Below the pieces are notes generated by a model. The model ran no database searches. It worked only from the letters and a program-made list of their open reading frames with translations, and was not told the DNA's origin. A stretch of 51,825 nt of DNA from Tenacibaculum sp. L6 (lineage in GTDB: Bacteria > Bacteroidota > Bacteroidia > Flavobacteriales > Flavobacteriaceae), in the NCBI RefSeq assembly GCF_028823685.1, contig NZ_JAPEHZ010000012.1, positions 1-51,825 of the forward strand. Direction: 5' to 3'. Of this stretch, positions 36,122 through 45,465 are shown piece after piece. Numbering within the stretch: position 1 is the stretch's first letter; every line of letters begins with the position of its first letter. Made by a program: the position numbers and the translations under genes.

Positions 36122-37585
36122 TTAGTTTTTTACTGGAGTGTTCTTTAAAATCTCTAGTAAAAACTTCCAGAATTTTTGCGTTGACGATATTTGTGCGCGC
36201 TCATCAGGCGAGTGAGCTCCTTTAATATTAGGACCGAAAGAAACCATGTCCATTTCTGGATAGTTCTGACCTAAAATACCACATTCTAATCCAGCGTGAC
36301 AAGCAGCCACAATAGGTTTTTCGTTGTGTAATTCCTCATATAAATCTGTTACCGTTTTTAAAATTTCAGAGTTTACGTTTGGTAACCATCCTGGATACGA
36401 ACCAGAAAACTCTACGTCAAAACCTGCTAATTCGAAAGCTGAACGTAATGAGTTCGCTAAATCCCATTTATTAGTTTCAGAAGAAGAACGTGTTAAACAT
36501 CCAATTTTAATAGCGCCGTCTTTTACAATAATACGAGCAATATTGTTTGATGTTTCTACCAATCCTTCAATATCAGGACTCATACGGTATACGCCATTCA
36601 AGGCTGTGTAAACGGCTTTAATTAATCCTTCTTGAACTCCTAAATCCATTACAGTTTCTGGAGTTTCAACTTCTTTTAATTCGATAGAAAGATTAGGTTC
36701 TAATGTTGAAAACTCAGCTTTAATGTTGTTGATAAGTTCATGGATTTCAAATAAGAAAGGTTCTTTAGAAACAGCATCAATAACTACTGTAGAAAAACTT
36801 TCGCGAGGAATAGCATTACGTAAGCTACCTCCGTTTATTTCAGTAACACGTAATCCGAAGTTTGTAAATCCATCAAATAATAAACGGTTCATAATTTTGT
36901 TAGCGTTTCCTAAACCTTTGATGATATCCATTCCAGAGTGACCCCCATTTAATCCTGTTACAGAAATTTCATAAGCGATTGTGTTTTCAGGAGTAGCTTC
37001 TTCATTGTAGCTTCTAGTAGCAGTTATATCTACACCACCAGCACATCCCATTCCAATTTCATCATCTTCCTCTGTATCTAGGTTTAATAAAATTTCACCT
37101 TCTAATAAACCTCCTTCAAGACCCATAGCACCTGTCATACCAGTTTCTTCATCAATTGTGAATAAAGCTTCGATAGCAGGGTGAGGGATGTCAGTAGATT
37201 CTAAAACTCCCATAATAGCAGCAACACCTAAACCGTTGTCAGCACCTAAAGTAGTTCCTTCAGCTTTAACCCAATCACCATCTACAAACATTTTAATTCC
37301 TTCAGTATCAAAATCAAAAACTGTATCTGCATTTTTTTGATGTACCATATCTAAATGGCTTTGCATAACTACTGTTTTACGGTCTTCCATTCCAACTGAA
37401 GCAGGTTTGCGAATAATCACGTTTCCTACTTTGTCAACCATAGTTTCAAGGTTTAATTTTTTACCAAAATCAACCATAAATTGAATAATTCTTTCTTCTT
37501 TTTTTGATGGACGAGGAACTGCGTTTAAATCTGCGAAATTTTTCCAAACAGCTTTCGGTTCTAGGTTTCTTATCTCTGAATTCAT
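36122..37585 (-). CDS. pepD: Aminoacyl-histidine dipeptidase PepD (M20 family)
   Basis: Cytoplasmic zinc dipeptidase acting on Xaa-His and related dipeptides. The 487-residue protein has the M20 metal motifs in order: MQSHLDMVHQ (about 69-78), GADNGLGVAA (about 114-123), the catalytic DEETGMTGA (about 144-152) and LNLDTEEDDEIGMGCAGG. The dimerisation domain follows (NGGHSGMDI at about 213-221), and AHSPDERAQISS near the end supplies the last metal ligand. Length is normal. It is divergent from recR, with 71 bases between the starts. Confidence 0.94.
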   Translation of the reverse strand: MNSEIRNLEPKAVWKNFADLNAVPRPSKKEERIIQFMVDFGKKLNLETMVDKVGNVIIRKPASVGMEDRKTVVMQSHLDMVHQKNADTVFDFDTEGIKMFVDGDWVKAEGTTLGADNGLGVAAIMGVLESTDIPHPAIEALFTIDEETGMTGAMGLEGGLLEGEILLNLDTEEDDEIGMGCAGGVDITATRSYNEEATPENTIAYEISVTGLNGGHSGMDIIKGLGNANKIMNRLLFDGFTNFGLRVTEINGGSLRNAIPRESFSTVVIDAVSKEPFLFEIHELINNIKAEFSTLEPNLSIELKEVETPETVMDLGVQEGLIKAVYTALNGVYRMSPDIEGLVETSNNIARIIVKDGAIKIGCLTRSSSETNKWDLANSLRSAFELAGFDVEFSGSYPGWLPNVNSEILKTVTDLYEELHNEKPIVAACHAGLECGILGQNYPEMDMVSFGPNIKGAHSPDERAQISSTQKFWKFLLEILKNTPVKN

Positions 37586-37644
37586 TGTGAATTGTTTGTT
37601 TAATTTTAAAGCTACGAAGATACTTAATCCTTATCGAAAAATTG

Positions 37645-37652
37645 TAAATTCG
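37645..37652 (+). promoter_or_regulatory. -7-like element directly before recR (leaderless arrangement)
   Basis: TAAATTCG, one base from TAnnTTTG, is followed by CAGC and the recR ATG. Distance and sequence mirror the trmD start (TATCTTTG-CCGC-ATG). Confidence 0.35.
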
Positions 37653-37656
37653 CAGC

Positions 37657-38274
37657 ATGGATTTTTCGTCAAAATTATTAGAAAATGCAGTAAATGAAGT
37701 AAGTCGATTACCAGGGATTGGTAAACGCACTGCACTTCGTTTGGTGTTACATTTATTGAAACAACCGAAAGAGAATACGAAGTATTTAACAGAAGCATTG
37801 ACGCATTTACGTAACGATGTAAAATCATGTAAAAAGTGTCATAATATTTCAGATACAATATTGTGTGATATTTGTAGTAATCCGAAAAGAAATGATGAAA
37901 TAGTCTGTGTAGTAGAGGACATTCGAGATGTGATGGCGATTGAAAATACAGCACAATACAGAGGTTTGTATCATGTGTTAGGAGGGAAGATTTCTCCTAT
38001 TGAAGGAATTGGTCCTCAAAACTTACAAATAGAATCCTTAGTAGAAAAAGTAAAAGAAGGCGAAATTAAAGAATTAATTTTTGCCTTAAGTTCTACGATG
38101 GAAGGTGATACGACTAACTTTTATATTTACAAACAGATAGAGCAATACGGAATTACAACTTCAACGATTGCTAGAGGAATCTCGGTAGGAGATGAGTTAG
38201 AGTATGCGGACGAGGTTACTTTAGGAAGAAGTATTGTGAACAGGATACCGTTTGAACAATCGATAAAGGGATAA
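37657..38274 (+). CDS. recR: Recombination mediator protein RecR
   Basis: RecR works with RecO to load RecA on gapped DNA. The 205-residue protein has the helix-hairpin-helix near the N-terminus ([17 protein letters not shown], about 17-33), the C4 zinc finger CKKC ... CDIC (about 57-73), and the Toprim domain starting [10 protein letters not shown] and containing [16 protein letters not shown] (about 107-122). Length is normal. It ends at a strong bidirectional terminator. Confidence 0.96.
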   Translation: MDFSSKLLENAVNEVSRLPGIGKRTALRLVLHLLKQPKENTKYLTEALTHLRNDVKSCKKCHNISDTILCDICSNPKRNDEIVCVVEDIRDVMAIENTAQYRGLYHVLGGKISPIEGIGPQNLQIESLVEKVKEGEIKELIFALSSTMEGDTTNFYIYKQIEQYGITTSTIARGISVGDELEYADEVTLGRSIVNRIPFEQSIKG

Positions 38275-38305
38275 AAAAAAGCGAAGTTTTAAACTTCGCT
38301 TTTTT
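38273..38305. terminator. Bidirectional terminator between recR and hemJ
   Basis: AGCGAAGTTT and AAACTTCGCT form a 10-bp stem between an A8 run and a T-run. It overlaps the recR stop and ends at the hemJ stop. Confidence 0.92.
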
Positions 38306-38896
38306 CTAATTATCTAATTTTTTATCTTCATCCATCAATTCTTGCTCGTATTTATCCCACGATTTTTTAGCTCTTACTTTTTTGTAATAACGAATACCAA
38401 TCATCAATAATACTCCAAATAGAATAATTCCTACCACACCCCAAATCCAGTTAATAGCACTTTTTAAAACGACTAAAAATACAACAGCGAATAAAATTAC
38501 AGTTGGAATTTCATTAAATATGCGAAGTTTATTAGGTGTGTATTTAATCTCATCACGTTGTAGTTCTTTGTAGATTTTGTGACAAAATCCGTGGTAAAAA
38601 TACAATGCTAATACAAAGGCTAATTTCACATGCATCCACGGCATTTTTAAATAATAAGGGTTTTTATATAGCATCCAAAAAGCAAAAAAACTTGCTAAAA
38701 ATAAAGAAGGCCAAGTAATAATATACCATAAACGTTTAGACATTAACTTGTATTGAGTTTGCAATATAGACTTGGCAGGTTCGTCTTTTTTTTCTGCCTC
38801 TACATGGTAAATAAACAGACGACCTATGTAAAATAATCCTGCAAACCATGTGACTACAAATATGATGTGTAATGCTTTTACGTATAAAAAGTCCAT
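38306..38896 (-). CDS. hemJ: Protoporphyrinogen oxidase HemJ
   Basis: HemJ oxidises protoporphyrinogen IX to protoporphyrin IX in the inner membrane and replaces HemG/HemY in many bacteria. The 196-residue protein has the signature ALHIIFVVTWFAGLFYIGRLFIYH (shown by H10, W17, R26 and H30), four to five membrane helices, and MPWMHVKL (about 84-91). Length is slightly above the usual 140-180 owing to a charged tail (RAKKSWDKYEQEL). It follows hemH by 44 bases on the same strand, and the two act in consecutive steps. Confidence 0.9.
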   Translation of the reverse strand: MDFLYVKALHIIFVVTWFAGLFYIGRLFIYHVEAEKKDEPAKSILQTQYKLMSKRLWYIITWPSLFLASFFAFWMLYKNPYYLKMPWMHVKLAFVLALYFYHGFCHKIYKELQRDEIKYTPNKLRIFNEIPTVILFAVVFLVVLKSAINWIWGVVGIILFGVLLMIGIRYYKKVRAKKSWDKYEQELMDEDKKLDN

Positions 38897-38903
38897 TATC
38901 TTT

Positions 38904-38966
38904 AGTTTAAAAGTTGAAAGTTATAAAGTTTTTATTTTGCTTACTGCTTACTGCTTACTGAAAACT
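38904..38966. repeat. Heptamer array filling the hemH-hemJ junction and encoding the HemH C-terminus
   Basis: Nine 7-base units tile this stretch: AGTTTAA, AAGTTGA, AAGTTAT, AAAGTTT, TTATTTT, then GCTTACT three times, and GAAAACT. The last units lie within hemH and encode its final residues S-V-S-S-K-Q and the stop codon. Confidence 0.7.
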
Positions 38967-39978
38967 CATCAATCCATCCTGCTAATACATCCACCCATTC
39001 ATCGTTGTCGTTAATACAAGGAACAGTGTAAAACTCTTCACCACCAGCTTCCAAAAAATCATGTTTGCCCTCCATTGCTATTTCTTCTAAAGTTTCTAAA
39101 CAATCAGAAACAAAGGCAGGAGTTACAATAGCTAACTTTTTAATTCCGTCTTTTTCAGCTTTATTTACAATTGTTCTATCAGTATACGGTTGTAACCAAG
39201 GATCTACTCCTAAGCGTGATTGAAATGAAGTGGATACTTTATTTTCGTCTAAACCTAATTCAGAAATTACATTTTTTGTAGTTTGATAACATTGGTGACG
39301 GTAACAATACTTATGAGCTTCAGAAGGAGTGTTACAACAACTTAAATTTCCTGCCTCAGGGTTACAGTGCGATTTTGTGATGTCAGATTTTCTGATGTGT
39401 CGCTCTGGTACTCCGTGATAAGAAAATAAGATATGGTCGTAGTCTTTATCAGCTAAATAATCTTTTATGCTGTTAGATAACGCTTTAATATATTCTGGTT
39501 TGTTGTAAAAAGCAGGAACATCCGTAATTTTCATGTTTGGGAAGAATTCTTTTCGTAATTCTTCAGCTAAAACCAAAATAGTCTCAGTAGTCGCCATAGC
39601 AAACTGAGGATATAACGGAACTAATAAAACATCCGTAACACCTTTGTCGTGTAGTTCTTGTAATCCATTTTTGATAGAAGGGTTTCCATAGCGCATTGCT
39701 AAAGCAACAGGTAGTTCTGTTTTTGCTTGTACTTTGTTTTGTAAGCGTTCTGATAATACAATTAGGGGAGAACCTTCTTTCCACCAGATTTTTTGATAGG
39801 CTTCTGCCGATTTTTTTGGACGTGTATTTAAAATAATACCTCTAACAATAAATGCACGTAACCAAAACGGAACGTCAATAACACGTTCGTCCATTAAAAA
39901 TTCATCTAAGTACTTTTTTACATCTTTAGGATTTGTACTTTCTGGTGAGCCAAGGTTTACTAATAAAACTCCTTTCAT
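38941..39978 (-). CDS. hemH: Ferrochelatase
   Basis: Inserts ferrous iron into protoporphyrin IX, the last step of protohaem synthesis. The 345-residue protein begins KGVLLVNLGSPES and has the catalytic histidine in LFSYHGVPERHI (about residues 184-195), the second-half marks LAIVTPAFVSDCLETLEEI with its conserved glutamates (about 287-305), and a cysteine group LSCCNTP ... YCYRHQC (about 213-231). The last six residues are made by a heptamer repeat and are probably not part of the conserved fold. It is followed by hemJ, and a TrmH-type gene lies 12 bases upstream. Confidence 0.95.
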   Translation of the reverse strand: MKGVLLVNLGSPESTNPKDVKKYLDEFLMDERVIDVPFWLRAFIVRGIILNTRPKKSAEAYQKIWWKEGSPLIVLSERLQNKVQAKTELPVALAMRYGNPSIKNGLQELHDKGVTDVLLVPLYPQFAMATTETILVLAEELRKEFFPNMKITDVPAFYNKPEYIKALSNSIKDYLADKDYDHILFSYHGVPERHIRKSDITKSHCNPEAGNLSCCNTPSEAHKYCYRHQCYQTTKNVISELGLDENKVSTSFQSRLGVDPWLQPYTDRTIVNKAEKDGIKKLAIVTPAFVSDCLETLEEIAMEGKHDFLEAGGEEFYTVPCINDNDEWVDVLAGWIDEFSVSSKQ

Positions 39979-39990
39979 ATTTATCTGAAT

Positions 39991-40506
39991 TTATTTCAGT
40001 TTTTTTTCTTTTAACTGATTTGTTGTTTCGTATAATGCAATAGCTAAACTATGAATTACATTCATGCTGGAATTTCGCCCGTACATTGGTATAGCTACTG
40101 TTGCATCTACCAAATTAACGTTTTCTATACCATTTCTTTCGCTACCCAAAAGTAACACAATTTTCGAATGTGGACTGAAATCGTAATCGCTAATATCTAT
40201 GCTTTCATCGGTAATTTCAATTCCAATAATCACGTTTCCTTCTTCTTTTAATTGATGGATAAGTTGTTCAAAATCGTTATACGTACTATGGGGAATTTGT
40301 TGAATCGTATTTCGAGCAGTTTTCTTAACAATTCTGTTCTCTATAGAAGGAGAACTTTCGTGTAAATAGATTTTAGATACCCCAGAACTTTCTGAAATGC
40401 GAAAACACATTCCAATGTTTTCAGGAGTTCGGATAGCGTCACAAACAATAGTTATAGGAAAACTTTGTTGGTTGTTTTCTATATCGTAATGAGTTAGTTG
40501 TTTCAT
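39991..40506 (-). CDS. TrmH/SpoU-family RNA methyltransferase
   Basis: A 171-residue SPOUT enzyme that probably 2'-O-methylates a tRNA or rRNA ribose. Motif 1 is at IRTPENIGMCFRISE (about 26-40), motif 2 at VLLLGSERNGI (about 117-127), and motif 3 at IPMYGRNSSMNVIHSLAIALYE (about 138-159), the SAM-binding knot. It lacks an N-terminal RNA-binding extension, so the target is uncertain; TrmL-like or TrmH-like is possible. It lies between the AraC-type gene and hemH on one strand, with short gaps. Confidence 0.88.
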   Translation of the reverse strand: MKQLTHYDIENNQQSFPITIVCDAIRTPENIGMCFRISESSGVSKIYLHESSPSIENRIVKKTARNTIQQIPHSTYNDFEQLIHQLKEEGNVIIGIEITDESIDISDYDFSPHSKIVLLLGSERNGIENVNLVDATVAIPMYGRNSSMNVIHSLAIALYETTNQLKEKKLK

Positions 40507-40514
40507 TTGTTTTT

Positions 40515-40560
40515 AGTTGAAAAGTTAGAAGGTTTAAAAGTTTCTAAAGTTTATATTTTG
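40515..40560. repeat. Degenerate heptamer-like junction after the AraC-type gene
   Basis: On the minus strand, repeated AAACTTT/AACTTTT words follow the AraC-type stop region, spaced 7-9 bases apart. Its order (CAGTAGGCAAAATA, then AAACTTT words) mirrors the hemH-hemJ junction (GCAGTAAGCAAAATA, then AACTTT words), suggesting a common origin. Confidence 0.45.
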
Positions 40561-40561
40561 C

Positions 40562-41446
40562 CTACTGACTCAAATTCATTACATATTGTTTAGGTGTAGT
40601 GCCAAATTTCTTTTTAAAAGCAGCAATAAAGTGACTAGAAGTACTGTAACCAACATGCAATCCAACCTCATTTACATTGTATTGATTACTTTCTAAAAGT
40701 TTACGAGCATGATCCATTTTGTAATCAAACAAGAAGCTATATACCGTATCTCCATAAATTTGTTTGAAACCTTCTTTTAATTTTTTAAGATTTAATCCTA
40801 CTTCATTAGCTAGGTCTTGTAAACTTGGTGGTTCACTCATTCTAGAGATAATAATGTCTTTTGCTTTTCTAATTTTTAAAACTTCTCTGTCATCAATTAG
40901 GAAAGGGCAATACTCTTCGCTGGTATTTTCTCCGCTATCAAAATGTAAACTCAGTAGTTCGTATGTTTTTCCTTTAATATAAAGGTCTCGCATAGAACTT
41001 TGGTTTTGAGCTGTTAATATTTGCTGAAGCACAAATAATACATTTGGATTTATTTCAGCGTTGTCATAATACTTTTTGTTCTTATTGTTTTCACTTAAAA
41101 AAGGAATGTAGCTCGCTTCTTTAGAAAAAAAAGTGTGGAACTTTTCAATAGAAATCAACACAGAAACTAGTGAGGTTTTTGGTAAAATCTCTAAGTTAAT
41201 AGGAAGGTTTTGTTGGGGGTTGTATAAGAAAATAGAATGCTTATCTAATACGTTAAAAGTATAGCTGTTGTTGTTAAAATGAAACTTACAATTACCTTTA
41301 ACACAGTAGTGTAGTTGTATGTAAGAGTTGTCGATATCTCTTTTGAAAAACTCAGTCTCATCAGAGTTGTTTTGAAATTTTAGCACAAAAAAACCCTTTT
41401 CTAGCGAAACTTCTCTAAATGTACTTTCTGCGATATTTTTTGACAT
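40562..41446 (-). CDS. AraC-family transcriptional regulator, PchR-like, divergent to hemA
   Basis: A 294-residue DNA-binding regulator. The N-terminal half (1-190) is a sensing domain with no close named match. The C-terminal 100 residues hold two helix-turn-helix units: LQDLANEVGLNLKKLKEGFKQ and VNEVGLHVGYSTSSHFIAAFKKKFG. The first unit (LNLKKLKEGFKQIYG-x-x-V) resembles PchR-type regulators of iron and siderophore genes. It lies head to head with hemA across a 211-base gap and heads the strand carrying hemH and hemJ. Control of haem synthesis by iron, haem or a precursor is the natural hypothesis but is inference. Confidence 0.88.
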   Translation of the reverse strand: MSKNIAESTFREVSLEKGFFVLKFQNNSDETEFFKRDIDNSYIQLHYCVKGNCKFHFNNNSYTFNVLDKHSIFLYNPQQNLPINLEILPKTSLVSVLISIEKFHTFFSKEASYIPFLSENNKNKKYYDNAEINPNVLFVLQQILTAQNQSSMRDLYIKGKTYELLSLHFDSGENTSEEYCPFLIDDREVLKIRKAKDIIISRMSEPPSLQDLANEVGLNLKKLKEGFKQIYGDTVYSFLFDYKMDHARKLLESNQYNVNEVGLHVGYSTSSHFIAAFKKKFGTTPKQYVMNLSQ

Positions 41447-41625
41447 AGATTCTATGTTTTTTTTAAAGCTTGTTATTTAGAATGATTCTAAAATAATATA
41501 TCTCTACAAGCCTAATTTACTGCAAAAATACACTTTTGAATAGGTTTTTGGTGTGTTTTTAGGTGAAAAAACAAATAGCGACATTAAAAGTTCTTTTAGC
41601 GATACTTTTTTTTATTCAATATTTA

Positions 41626-41633
41626 TATTTTTG
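41626..41633 (+). promoter_or_regulatory. -7 element of hemA
   Basis: TATTTTTG matches TAnnTTTG and lies 24 bases before the preferred hemA ATG, within the divergent AraC-hemA gap 41447-41657. No clear -33 element is seen, which would suit activator dependence. Confidence 0.45.
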
Positions 41634-41657
41634 ACCGACTTTTTTGAAGAAGACTCA

Positions 41658-42929
41658 ATGACAGTAGAAAACAAACAACAAGGGAACTTATACAACATAG
41701 GCGTTAGTTATAAAAAAGCTGATGCTGCAATTAGGGGGAAGTTTAGCATTTCTAAAGAAAATCAGAAAGCACTTTTAAAAGAAGCGAAGCAAAACGGTGT
41801 AGACGGTATTTTTGTACTGTCAACCTGTAACAGAACAGAAATCTGTGGTTTTGCCGAACATCCTTTTCAGCTAATTAGTATGTTGTGTAAATATTCAAAC
41901 GGAACTGTTGAAGAATTTGCAGACGTATCTAACGTATATAAAAACAACGAAGCTATTAACCATTTATTCAGAATGGGGACCGGTTTAGATAGTCAAATTT
42001 TAGGAGACTATGAAATCGTTGGTCAGTTACGTCAAGCTTTTAAACAAGCAAAAAAGTTAGGAACTACCAATGCATATTTTGAGCGTTTGTTAAATCACGT
42101 AATGCAAGCGAGTAAGCGTGTTAAGAACGAAACAAAATTAAGTTCAGGTACCACTTCAGTATCGTATGCTGCGGTACAGTACATTATCAATAATTTACCA
42201 GATTACAATTCGAAAAATATTTTAGTTTTCGGATTAGGTAAAATGGGAAAACACACCTGTAAAAACTTAGCAGAATACACGCAAAACAAATCGGTAAGTT
42301 TAATTAATAGAACTGAGGAAAAAGTTTCGGAATTTGTAAAAGAACATCCATTAATTAGAGATGCTAAGTATGCTGATTTAACAACTGAAGTGCATAACAC
42401 AGATGTGTTAATTGTATCTACAGGAGCTAGTTTTCCCACAATCACGAAAGAACACATTCCTGCAGATAAAGAATTGTTGATTTTAGATTTATCGATGCCT
42501 GCGAATGTTTCCAAAGAAGTTGCTGAATTAGAAAATCTAACTATTGTTAATGTTGATGACTTATCTAAAGTTACTGATGAAACTTTAGCAATTCGCCAAC
42601 AAGAAGTTCCAGTTGCTGAAGCAATTATCGATACTCATAATCAAGAGTTTCAAGAGTGGTTAAATCACAGAAGATTTACGCCAGCTATTACAGCGTTAAA
42701 AGAATCATTACAAACGATTCAACAAGACGAAATAGCATTCCATAAAAAGAAAATTAAAAATTTTGATGAAGAACAAGCAGAAATATTAACATCAAGATTT
42801 ATTCAAAAAATAACTACACAATTTGTAAAACACTTAAAAGACGAAGAAACTTCGGTAAATACAAGTATTGAAGTAATGGCTAAAGTGTTTGGTGCAAATT
42901 TACAAGCGATCCATGCAGAAGACAATTAG
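41658..42929 (+). CDS. hemA: Glutamyl-tRNA reductase
   Basis: First enzyme of the C5 route: reduces glutamyl-tRNA to glutamate-1-semialdehyde with NADPH. The 423-residue protein has the catalytic cysteine in STCNRTEICGF (about residues 56-66), the glutamate-site GTGLDSQILGDYEIVGQ (about 99-115), and the NADPH loop LVFGLGKMGKHTCKNL (about 190-205). A C-terminal dimerisation helix follows. The frame is open from 41553, but that would add 35 hydrophobic residues spanning the -7 box, so the ATG at 41658 is chosen. It heads the plus-strand haem unit and overlaps hemCD by 17 bases. Confidence 0.95.
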   Translation: MTVENKQQGNLYNIGVSYKKADAAIRGKFSISKENQKALLKEAKQNGVDGIFVLSTCNRTEICGFAEHPFQLISMLCKYSNGTVEEFADVSNVYKNNEAINHLFRMGTGLDSQILGDYEIVGQLRQAFKQAKKLGTTNAYFERLLNHVMQASKRVKNETKLSSGTTSVSYAAVQYIINNLPDYNSKNILVFGLGKMGKHTCKNLAEYTQNKSVSLINRTEEKVSEFVKEHPLIRDAKYADLTTEVHNTDVLIVSTGASFPTITKEHIPADKELLILDLSMPANVSKEVAELENLTIVNVDDLSKVTDETLAIRQQEVPVAEAIIDTHNQEFQEWLNHRRFTPAITALKESLQTIQQDEIAFHKKKIKNFDEEQAEILTSRFIQKITTQFVKHLKDEETSVNTSIEVMAKVFGANLQAIHAEDN

Positions 42930-44499
42930 AATAGGTACACGTGATAGCCAATTGGCTATGTGGCAAGCAACAAAAGTTCAAAAACTTTTAGAAGAATTAG
43001 GACATGAAACTAAAATAATACCCGTTAAATCAGCGGGTGATTTAATTTTAGATAAACCCCTTTATGAGTTAGGAATCACAGGAATTTTTACGAGAATTTT
43101 AGACATCGCTATGTTAAATGATGAAATTGACATTGCGGTGCATTCAATGAAAGATGTTCCTACAATATTACCAGAAGGTATTATACAAGCTGCGGTTTTA
43201 AAACGTGCTAATTACAACGATATTTTGTTGTTAAAAGACAATGAAGAATTCATGTCGCAACCAAATGGAGTGATTGCAACGGGTAGTTTACGTAGAAAAG
43301 CACAATGGTTAAACCGTTACCCAACCCATACAGTTGAAGGGTTACGAGGAAACATCAATACACGTTTACAAAAGCTAGAAGATAATAATTGGAATGGAGC
43401 TGTTTTTGCAGCAGCAGGATTAGAACGTGTAGGATTACGACCAAAAGGAGCAGTGAACTTAACATGGATGATTCCAGCTCCAGCTCAAGGAGCAATCATG
43501 GTTACTGCTTTAGATGAAAACAAAGAGATTAAAGAAATTTGTGCTGAGTTAAATGATAAGGATACCGAAATCTGTACGGGGATAGAGCGTGAGTTCTTAA
43601 ATCGTTTAGAAGGAGGTTGTTCAGCACCTATCGGAGCTTTGGCTTTTATCAACGAAAAAGAAAATGAAATAAACTTCAAAGGAATTTTACTAAGTAGAGA
43701 TGGTAAAAAGAAGATTGAAGTAAGTAAAAAAGTAAAAGTAGGTAAGCATAAATTTGTAGCAAAAGATTGCGCAAATTATGTGATAGATAAAGGAGGAAAG
43801 CTAATTATGATGGAAGATGAAGGGATTGAAAAGCAATTTTCAGTTTATTCAACCAAAAAATTATCAGAAGCACAAAAGAAATTATTACCAACAACTATGC
43901 ATGTTGAGGATAGTGATTTTATTAAAATCCGTTTTAATAGAATTGCTCCTAAGGTAATTAAGAATGGAATAGAGAATGTGATTATCACCAGTAAAAACGG
44001 AGTAGAAGCACTTTTAAACTCTTTCACTTCAGAAGAATTACAGTTTAAAAATATTTACTGTGTTGGTCGAAGAACTAAAAAGTTAATCGAACAACGTATT
44101 GGTAAAGTAGCTCATTCAGAAAATAATGCAAAAAAATTATCTGAATACTTATCAAAAGAATTAAAAGGACAAGAAGTTACTTATTTCTGTAGCGATTTAC
44201 GTTTAGATACCCTTCCTATGCTTTTAAAAGCGAACGGAGTTACGGTAAATGAAGTAGAAGCTTATAAAACAATGTACAGTCCAACTAAGGTTGATGAGAA
44301 GGTAAACGGAGTATTGTTCTACAGCCCATCAACAGTAGAAAGTTATATGGAAGAAAACGCTGCTGATAAAATTGCATTTTGTATAGGTGAAAGTACGGCG
44401 AATGAAGCTAAAAAGCATTTTAAAGAAGTGCAAGTAGCGAAAATGCCAACCGTAGAAAGTGTTATAGAGTTAGTGAACTTACACTTTGTTAAAAAATAA
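42913..44499 (+). CDS. hemC: Hydroxymethylbilane synthase fused to uroporphyrinogen-III synthase (HemC-HemD)
   Basis: A two-domain enzyme of 528 residues. HemC (about 1-300) polymerises four porphobilinogens: it begins IRIGTRDSQLAMWQA, with catalytic D81 in HSMKDVP, GSLRRKAQW (124-132) and the dipyrromethane-binding cysteine C236 in LEGGCSAPIGA. From about 300 a HemD-like domain follows, which closes and inverts ring D: FNRIAPKVIKNGIENVIITSKNGVE split at about 345-370, then FYSPSTVESY and CIGESTANEAKK near the end. No separate hemD is in the island. The ATG at 42913 is preferred over 42889 because it starts on the family motif; it overlaps the hemA end by 17 bases. Confidence 0.93.
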   Translation: MQKTIRIGTRDSQLAMWQATKVQKLLEELGHETKIIPVKSAGDLILDKPLYELGITGIFTRILDIAMLNDEIDIAVHSMKDVPTILPEGIIQAAVLKRANYNDILLLKDNEEFMSQPNGVIATGSLRRKAQWLNRYPTHTVEGLRGNINTRLQKLEDNNWNGAVFAAAGLERVGLRPKGAVNLTWMIPAPAQGAIMVTALDENKEIKEICAELNDKDTEICTGIEREFLNRLEGGCSAPIGALAFINEKENEINFKGILLSRDGKKKIEVSKKVKVGKHKFVAKDCANYVIDKGGKLIMMEDEGIEKQFSVYSTKKLSEAQKKLLPTTMHVEDSDFIKIRFNRIAPKVIKNGIENVIITSKNGVEALLNSFTSEELQFKNIYCVGRRTKKLIEQRIGKVAHSENNAKKLSEYLSKELKGQEVTYFCSDLRLDTLPMLLKANGVTVNEVEAYKTMYSPTKVDEKVNGVLFYSPSTVESYMEENAADKIAFCIGESTANEAKKHFKEVQVAKMPTVESVIELVNLHFVKK

Positions 44500-44502
44500 A
44501 CT

Positions 44503-45465
44503 ATGTTTAGAACACGCAGACTAAGAAAAACAGAAAATATCCGTCGTTTAGTTAGAGAAAACAAACTATCGGTTGATGATTTTGTATATCCATTATTTAT
44601 TGAAGAAGGAACAGGTATCGAAACTGAAATTCCTTCAATGCCAGGAATCTATCGCTATTCGTTAGATACCATTTCTAAAGAATTAGATGAGGTTGTAGCA
44701 TTAAAAATTCCAGCGGTTTTGTTATTTGGAATTCCATCTAAAAAAGATGATGAAGGTACCGAAACATGGAATGATAACGGAATTATGCAACAAGCTATCC
44801 GATTCATTAAAAAGAATTATCCGAGTTTATATGTAATTACCGATGTATGTTTTTGTGAATATACCTCACATGGTCACTGTGGTGTAATACACGATAATGA
44901 TGTAGATAACGATGCTACTCTAGTAAATTTAGCAAAGCAAACAGTATCACATGCAAAGGCAGGAGCAGATATGGTAGCGCCATCTGGAATGATGGACGGA
45001 GCTATAGCAATGATGCGTGAAGCATTAGATAATACAGGTTTTGCAAACTTACCAATCATGGGATATTCAGTAAAATACGCTTCAGGATTTTACGGACCTT
45101 TCAGAGAAGCGGTAGATTCAGCACCATCATTTGGAGATAGAAGAACCTATCAAATGGATCCTTCTAACAGAGATGAAGGTTTACGTGAAGCAACTTTTGA
45201 TGATGAAGAAGGAGCAGATATTTTAATGGTAAAACCAGCTTTATCGTATTTAGATATCATCAGAGATTTAAAAAATAATTTTGATAGACCTATTGCTTGC
45301 TATAATGTAAGTGGAGAATATTCAATGATAAAAGCAGCAGCTGAAAAAGGTTGGATTGATGGTGAAAAAGTAATGATGGAAAGCTTATTGTCTATGAAAA
45401 GAGCAGGGGCAGACATCATCATTACCTACTTTGCTAAAGAAGCAGCAAGAGTTTTAAATAAATAG
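44503..45465 (+). CDS. hemB: Delta-aminolevulinic acid dehydratase (porphobilinogen synthase)
   Basis: Joins two 5-aminolevulinates into porphobilinogen. The 320-residue protein keeps both Schiff-base lysines, K191 in [14 protein letters not shown] and K244 in [10 protein letters not shown]. Its active-site cysteines C116, C118 and C126 ([13 protein letters not shown]) mark the zinc-dependent type. [13 protein letters not shown] near the start is typical. It lies 3 bases after hemCD. Its stop codon is the first unit of a nine-copy heptamer array that fills the gap to hemL. Confidence 0.96.
   Translation: MFRTRRLRKTENIRRLVRENKLSVDDFVYPLFIEEGTGIETEIPSMPGIYRYSLDTISKELDEVVALKIPAVLLFGIPSKKDDEGTETWNDNGIMQQAIRFIKKNYPSLYVITDVCFCEYTSHGHCGVIHDNDVDNDATLVNLAKQTVSHAKAGADMVAPSGMMDGAIAMMREALDNTGFANLPIMGYSVKYASGFYGPFREAVDSAPSFGDRRTYQMDPSNRDEGLREATFDDEEGADILMVKPALSYLDIIRDLKNNFDRPIACYNVSGEYSMIKAAAEKGWIDGEKVMMESLLSMKRAGADIIITYFAKEAARVLNK

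Noticed and set aside
41553..41657. N-terminal extension of HemA (35 hydrophobic residues)
   Set aside because: Covers the -7 box and has no counterpart in the family; the ATG at 41658 gives normal length.
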